From positions 1 to 8,310 of the forward strand of contig JAFYMA010000018.1 in assembly GCA_017556845.1 (NCBI GenBank): a DNA stretch of 8,310 bases, in the 5' to 3' direction. The notes under the pieces are model-generated. The model was given only the letters and a program-made list of their open reading frames with translations. It had not been told where the DNA came from and ran no database searches. Shown piece after piece: positions 6,113-8,310 of the stretch; positions within the stretch are counted from its first letter, which is position 1; each line of letters begins with the position of its first letter. The stretch comes from Clostridia bacterium (GTDB lineage: Bacteria; Bacillota; Clostridia; Oscillospirales; CAG-272). The translations under genes were made by a program, and so were the position numbers.

Positions 6113-6750
6113 CAGGAGCCTATCCAGGATTCATCAGAGGGATCGTTGCGGAATTTGATAAGTCTTTCCTTGTCGGATTGCTTGATATATCCCTCGTTTG
6201 CAGCAACCTCAACGGTCGTGTCAAAGTCTGTAAGAGATACGTTTTTTACGTCTGCCTGTGCAAGACGGTCAATACCCTTTTTCATGCCGTAAGTGTAAAT
6301 GCTTGCAATTCCAAGCACCTCGGCACCGGCTTCACGCAGAACGTTCACGACTTCAATAACGCTTCCGCCCGTGGATATAAGATCCTCAACCACAACGACC
6401 TTCTGTCCCTTTTCGAGCTTGCCCTCTATCTGATTGTTTCGTCCGTGGTCCTTTGCACCCGAGCGCACGTATCCCATAGGAAGACCCATAATGTGACCGC
6501 ATATAGCCGCGTGTGCAATACCTGCCGTGCTCGTGCCGAATATGGCTTGGCATTCGGGATATTCGTCTTTGATTATCTGAACGAGTCCGTTTTCAACGTC
6601 GTTTCGCACGTTAGGTGCTGTAAGCGTCAGTCGGTTGTCGCAGTAAATGGGGCTTTTGATCCCGCTTGCCCACGTAAACGGCTCTTCGGGACGGAAAAAT
6701 ACTGCCTTTATGGAAAGCAGGTCCTTTGCAATAAGCTCTTTTGTGTTCAT
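6112..6750 (-). CDS. pyrE: Orotate phosphoribosyltransferase
   Basis: Transfers the phosphoribosyl group of PRPP to orotate, giving OMP, the fifth step of UMP synthesis. 212 residues, the normal length. FTWASGIKSPIYCDNR (25-40) is the conserved N-terminal orotate-binding stretch. The mobile catalytic loop is RSGAKDHGRNNQIEG (96-110), with the usual Lys and His-Gly. VVVVEDLISTGGS (118-130) is the PRPP-binding motif, with the acidic pair Glu122-Asp123 that orients the ribose. AGGAGA (complement of 6757-6762) lies 6 nt before the ATG, in the 15-nt gap after pyrF. It is co-directional with pyrD and pyrF and overlaps the TtcA-like gene by one base. Confidence 0.96.
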   Translation of the reverse strand: MNTKELIAKDLLSIKAVFFRPEEPFTWASGIKSPIYCDNRLTLTAPNVRNDVENGLVQIIKDEYPECQAIFGTSTAGIAHAAICGHIMGLPMGYVRSGAKDHGRNNQIEGKLEKGQKVVVVEDLISTGGSVIEVVNVLREAGAEVLGIASIYTYGMKKGIDRLAQADVKNVSLTDFDTTVEVAANEGYIKQSDKERLIKFRNDPSDESWIGS

Positions 6751-6765
6751 ATCGTTTCTCCTATC

Positions 6766-7464
6766 TTATTTTACAAATTGTTCGATGCATTCAAGGTAGC
6801 TTGCCAACGGATCGGGCGATGCGGTAATTGGTCTGCCGACAACGATAAGGTCGCTGCCCAGCTCCTTTGCCCTTGCAGGTGTCGTTATGCGCACCTGGTC
6901 GCCAACGTCACCGCCTGCAAATCTTATGCCGGGCGTGACTGTGAGAAAATCACTTCCGCAGGTGCTTTTTACGTCTGACGCCTCCAAGGGCGAGCAAACT
7001 ACGCCGTCAAGTCCTGCATCCTTTGCCGTTTTAGCATAGCTCATTACGACCTGCTTTAAGGGCTTGTCTATCAGAAGCTCGTTTTTCATTCTTTCCTCAC
7101 TCGTTGAGGTAAGCTGCGTTACGGCTATGAGAAGCGGACGTGTTCCGTCAGCGCGCGTAAGACCGTCAAGAGCGTATTTCATCATTTCACTGCCGCCTGC
7201 GGCGTGAAGATTGCATATATCAACGTCAAGGCGGGAAAGGGAAGCCATCGCCTTTTTGACCGTGTTGGGAATATCGTGCAGCTTCAGATCGAGAAATATT
7301 TTAAAGCCTCTGTTCTTTATCTCGTAAACTATCTGAGGGCCTTCGGCGTAAAAAAGCTCCATACCGATCTTGAAATAAGGGGAATATCCGTCGAATTTTG
7401 AAATAAAATCAACTGTTTGCTCCTTGCTTGCAAAGTCGCAAGCGATAATTACGTCACGATTCAT
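6766..7464 (-). CDS. pyrF: Orotidine 5'-phosphate decarboxylase
   Basis: Decarboxylates OMP to UMP, the last step of de novo pyrimidine synthesis. 232 residues, typical of the bacterial subgroup I enzyme. IIACDF (6-11) and YFKIGMELFY (30-39) contribute ribose and phosphate contacts. The active-site array is D59-L-K61-L-H-D64-I-P-N-T, where Lys61 donates the proton. TPGIRF and GRPIT near the C-terminus form the phosphate-binding loops. Its ATG (7464-7462) overlaps the pyrD stop TGA as ATGA, and the AGGAG for it (complement of 7475-7479) lies inside the end of pyrD, so translation of the two is probably coupled. All motifs look intact. Confidence 0.96.
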   Translation of the reverse strand: MNRDVIIACDFASKEQTVDFISKFDGYSPYFKIGMELFYAEGPQIVYEIKNRGFKIFLDLKLHDIPNTVKKAMASLSRLDVDICNLHAAGGSEMMKYALDGLTRADGTRPLLIAVTQLTSTSEERMKNELLIDKPLKQVVMSYAKTAKDAGLDGVVCSPLEASDVKSTCGSDFLTVTPGIRFAGGDVGDQVRITTPARAKELGSDLIVVGRPITASPDPLASYLECIEQFVK

Positions 7465-8310
7465 TTTTTACTTACTCCTATCATATCACTTATTCTGCTG
7501 TACCCAAGACGGGGAACCAATACCTGCAGATCTTCTATTATTTTTTTGCACGCATACGGGTCTGTGAGGTTCGCCGCGCCGACCTGAACGGCACTCGCTC
7601 CCGCCATCATCATTTCAACAGCGTCACTCGCAGAGCAAACGCCGCCCATGCCTATTACGGGAATGCTTACCGCGTTCGTTACCTGATATACCATTCTTAA
7701 GGCGAGGGGAAGAAGTGCAGGGCCGGACATACCGCCCATGATCCTTCCAAGGACGGGCTTTCCTGTTTTTATGTTTATACGCATTCCCTGAACGGTGTTT
7801 ATAAGCGACAGACCGTCAGCGCCCGCAGCCTCGCACGCCTTTGCTATAACGGTTATGTCCGTCACGTTCGGAGTCAGCTTTATGAATATCGGCTTGTGAG
7901 TTACCTTTTTGACCTCTGACGTTACGCTTGCGGCAACGTCGGGATCAGTGCCGAACGCCATACCGCCGCCGTGAATATTCGGACAGCTTATATTCACCTC
8001 TATTATGCCCACCTGCTCTTCTTTGTCAAGCAGAGAGGCAACGTATACGTAATCCTCTATTTTGTCACCGCTTATGTTCGCTATGACCTTCTTTTTGAAA
8101 TACTTTTTCATTTCGGGCAGCTCGTGCTCAATAACGCTGTGAACGCCGGGATTCTGCAATCCGACTGAGTTCAGCATACCGCAGGGACATTCGGCAATTC
8201 TCGGCTGTTCGTTGCCGTTTTTAGCGTAGCGTGTCGTACCCTTGAAGGAAAACGAGCCGAGAATGTTTATATCGTAGTATTCAGAAAATTCCTTGCCGTA
8301 TCCGAAGCAA
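7461..8310 (-). CDS. pyrD: Dihydroorotate dehydrogenase, class 1B-type catalytic subunit (5' end missing at window edge)
   Basis: Oxidises dihydroorotate to orotate using FMN. The frame is open to the window edge and gives 282 residues; about 20 N-terminal residues are missing, judged against the usual length of about 300. The methionine at 8177 is internal, because the family sequence continues upstream: CFGYGKEFSEYYDI, then LGSFSFKGTT, the FMN contact, then AECPCGMLNSVGLQNPG. The catalytic base is the Cys in VNISCPN (codon at 7985-7983), the class 1 arrangement. The following IHGGG and the later MGGMSGPALLPLALRM and GMGGV are FMN-phosphate and barrel motifs resembling the 1B form. Class 1B enzymes pass electrons to NAD+ through the partner PyrK, which would be expected just upstream, outside the window. 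It overlaps pyrF by 4 nt at the stop. Confidence 0.94.
   Translation of the reverse strand, partial: CFGYGKEFSEYYDINILGSFSFKGTTRYAKNGNEQPRIAECPCGMLNSVGLQNPGVHSVIEHELPEMKKYFKKKVIANISGDKIEDYVYVASLLDKEEQVGIIEVNISCPNIHGGGMAFGTDPDVAASVTSEVKKVTHKPIFIKLTPNVTDITVIAKACEAAGADGLSLINTVQGMRINIKTGKPVLGRIMGGMSGPALLPLALRMVYQVTNAVSIPVIGMGGVCSASDAVEMMMAGASAVQVGAANLTDPYACKKIIEDLQVLVPRLGYSRISDMIGVSKK

Noticed and set aside
6079..6978. Plus-strand open frame of 299 codons across pyrE and part of pyrF
   Set aside because: Antisense shadow of two genes with clear motifs; the product is Cys-, Val- and Arg-rich with no family resemblance.

Overview
The window looks like chromosomal DNA from an endospore-forming lineage of Clostridia, perhaps a Ruminococcus-like (Oscillospirales) bacterium. 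The support is a truncated spoIVB at the left edge, near-consensus sigma-A promoters with AT-rich flanks, AGGAG-type ribosome binding sites, a class 1B-like pyrD, and heavy use of AGA, GGC, CTT and AAG codons. The genus is inference; no rRNA or other marker is present.

Layout, left to right. (1) 1-322, minus strand: 5' end of spoIVB, running off the window. (2) 323-621: divergent intergenic region with an extended -10 sigma-A promoter and a 9-bp 5'-UTR hairpin. (3) 622-1557, plus: a ribokinase-fold (PfkB) protein whose substrate-binding, nucleotide-binding and catalytic motifs are all degenerate, so it may be a pseudokinase. (4) 1585-5188, plus: a perfect-consensus promoter (TTGACA, 17 nt, TATAAT), a leader with competing hairpins, then guaB, a sugar-phosphate nucleotidylyltransferase and galE. 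(5) 5176-5417: a strong hairpin between converging genes, likely a bidirectional terminator, and a coding-like 65-codon cysteine-rich reading frame on the minus strand. (6) 5417-8310, minus: the tightly packed pyrD-pyrF-pyrE-TtcA-like operon, with 4-nt and 1-nt gene overlaps; pyrD enters from the right edge without its first 20 or so residues.

Two nucleotide operons therefore converge. The rightward one makes XMP for GTP (GuaB) and handles NDP-sugars (nucleotidylyltransferase plus GalE). The leftward one carries the last two steps of OMP synthesis and its decarboxylation to UMP (PyrD, PyrE, PyrF), which feeds UTP for UDP-sugars, and ends with a probable tRNA-thiolation-type PP-loop enzyme.

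Most of the window is housekeeping. The points worth following are the degenerate PfkB protein, the TtcA-like gene coupled to pyrE, the cysteine-rich reading frame behind the hairpin, and the folded guaB leader. No mobile element, CRISPR array, tRNA or rRNA was seen.
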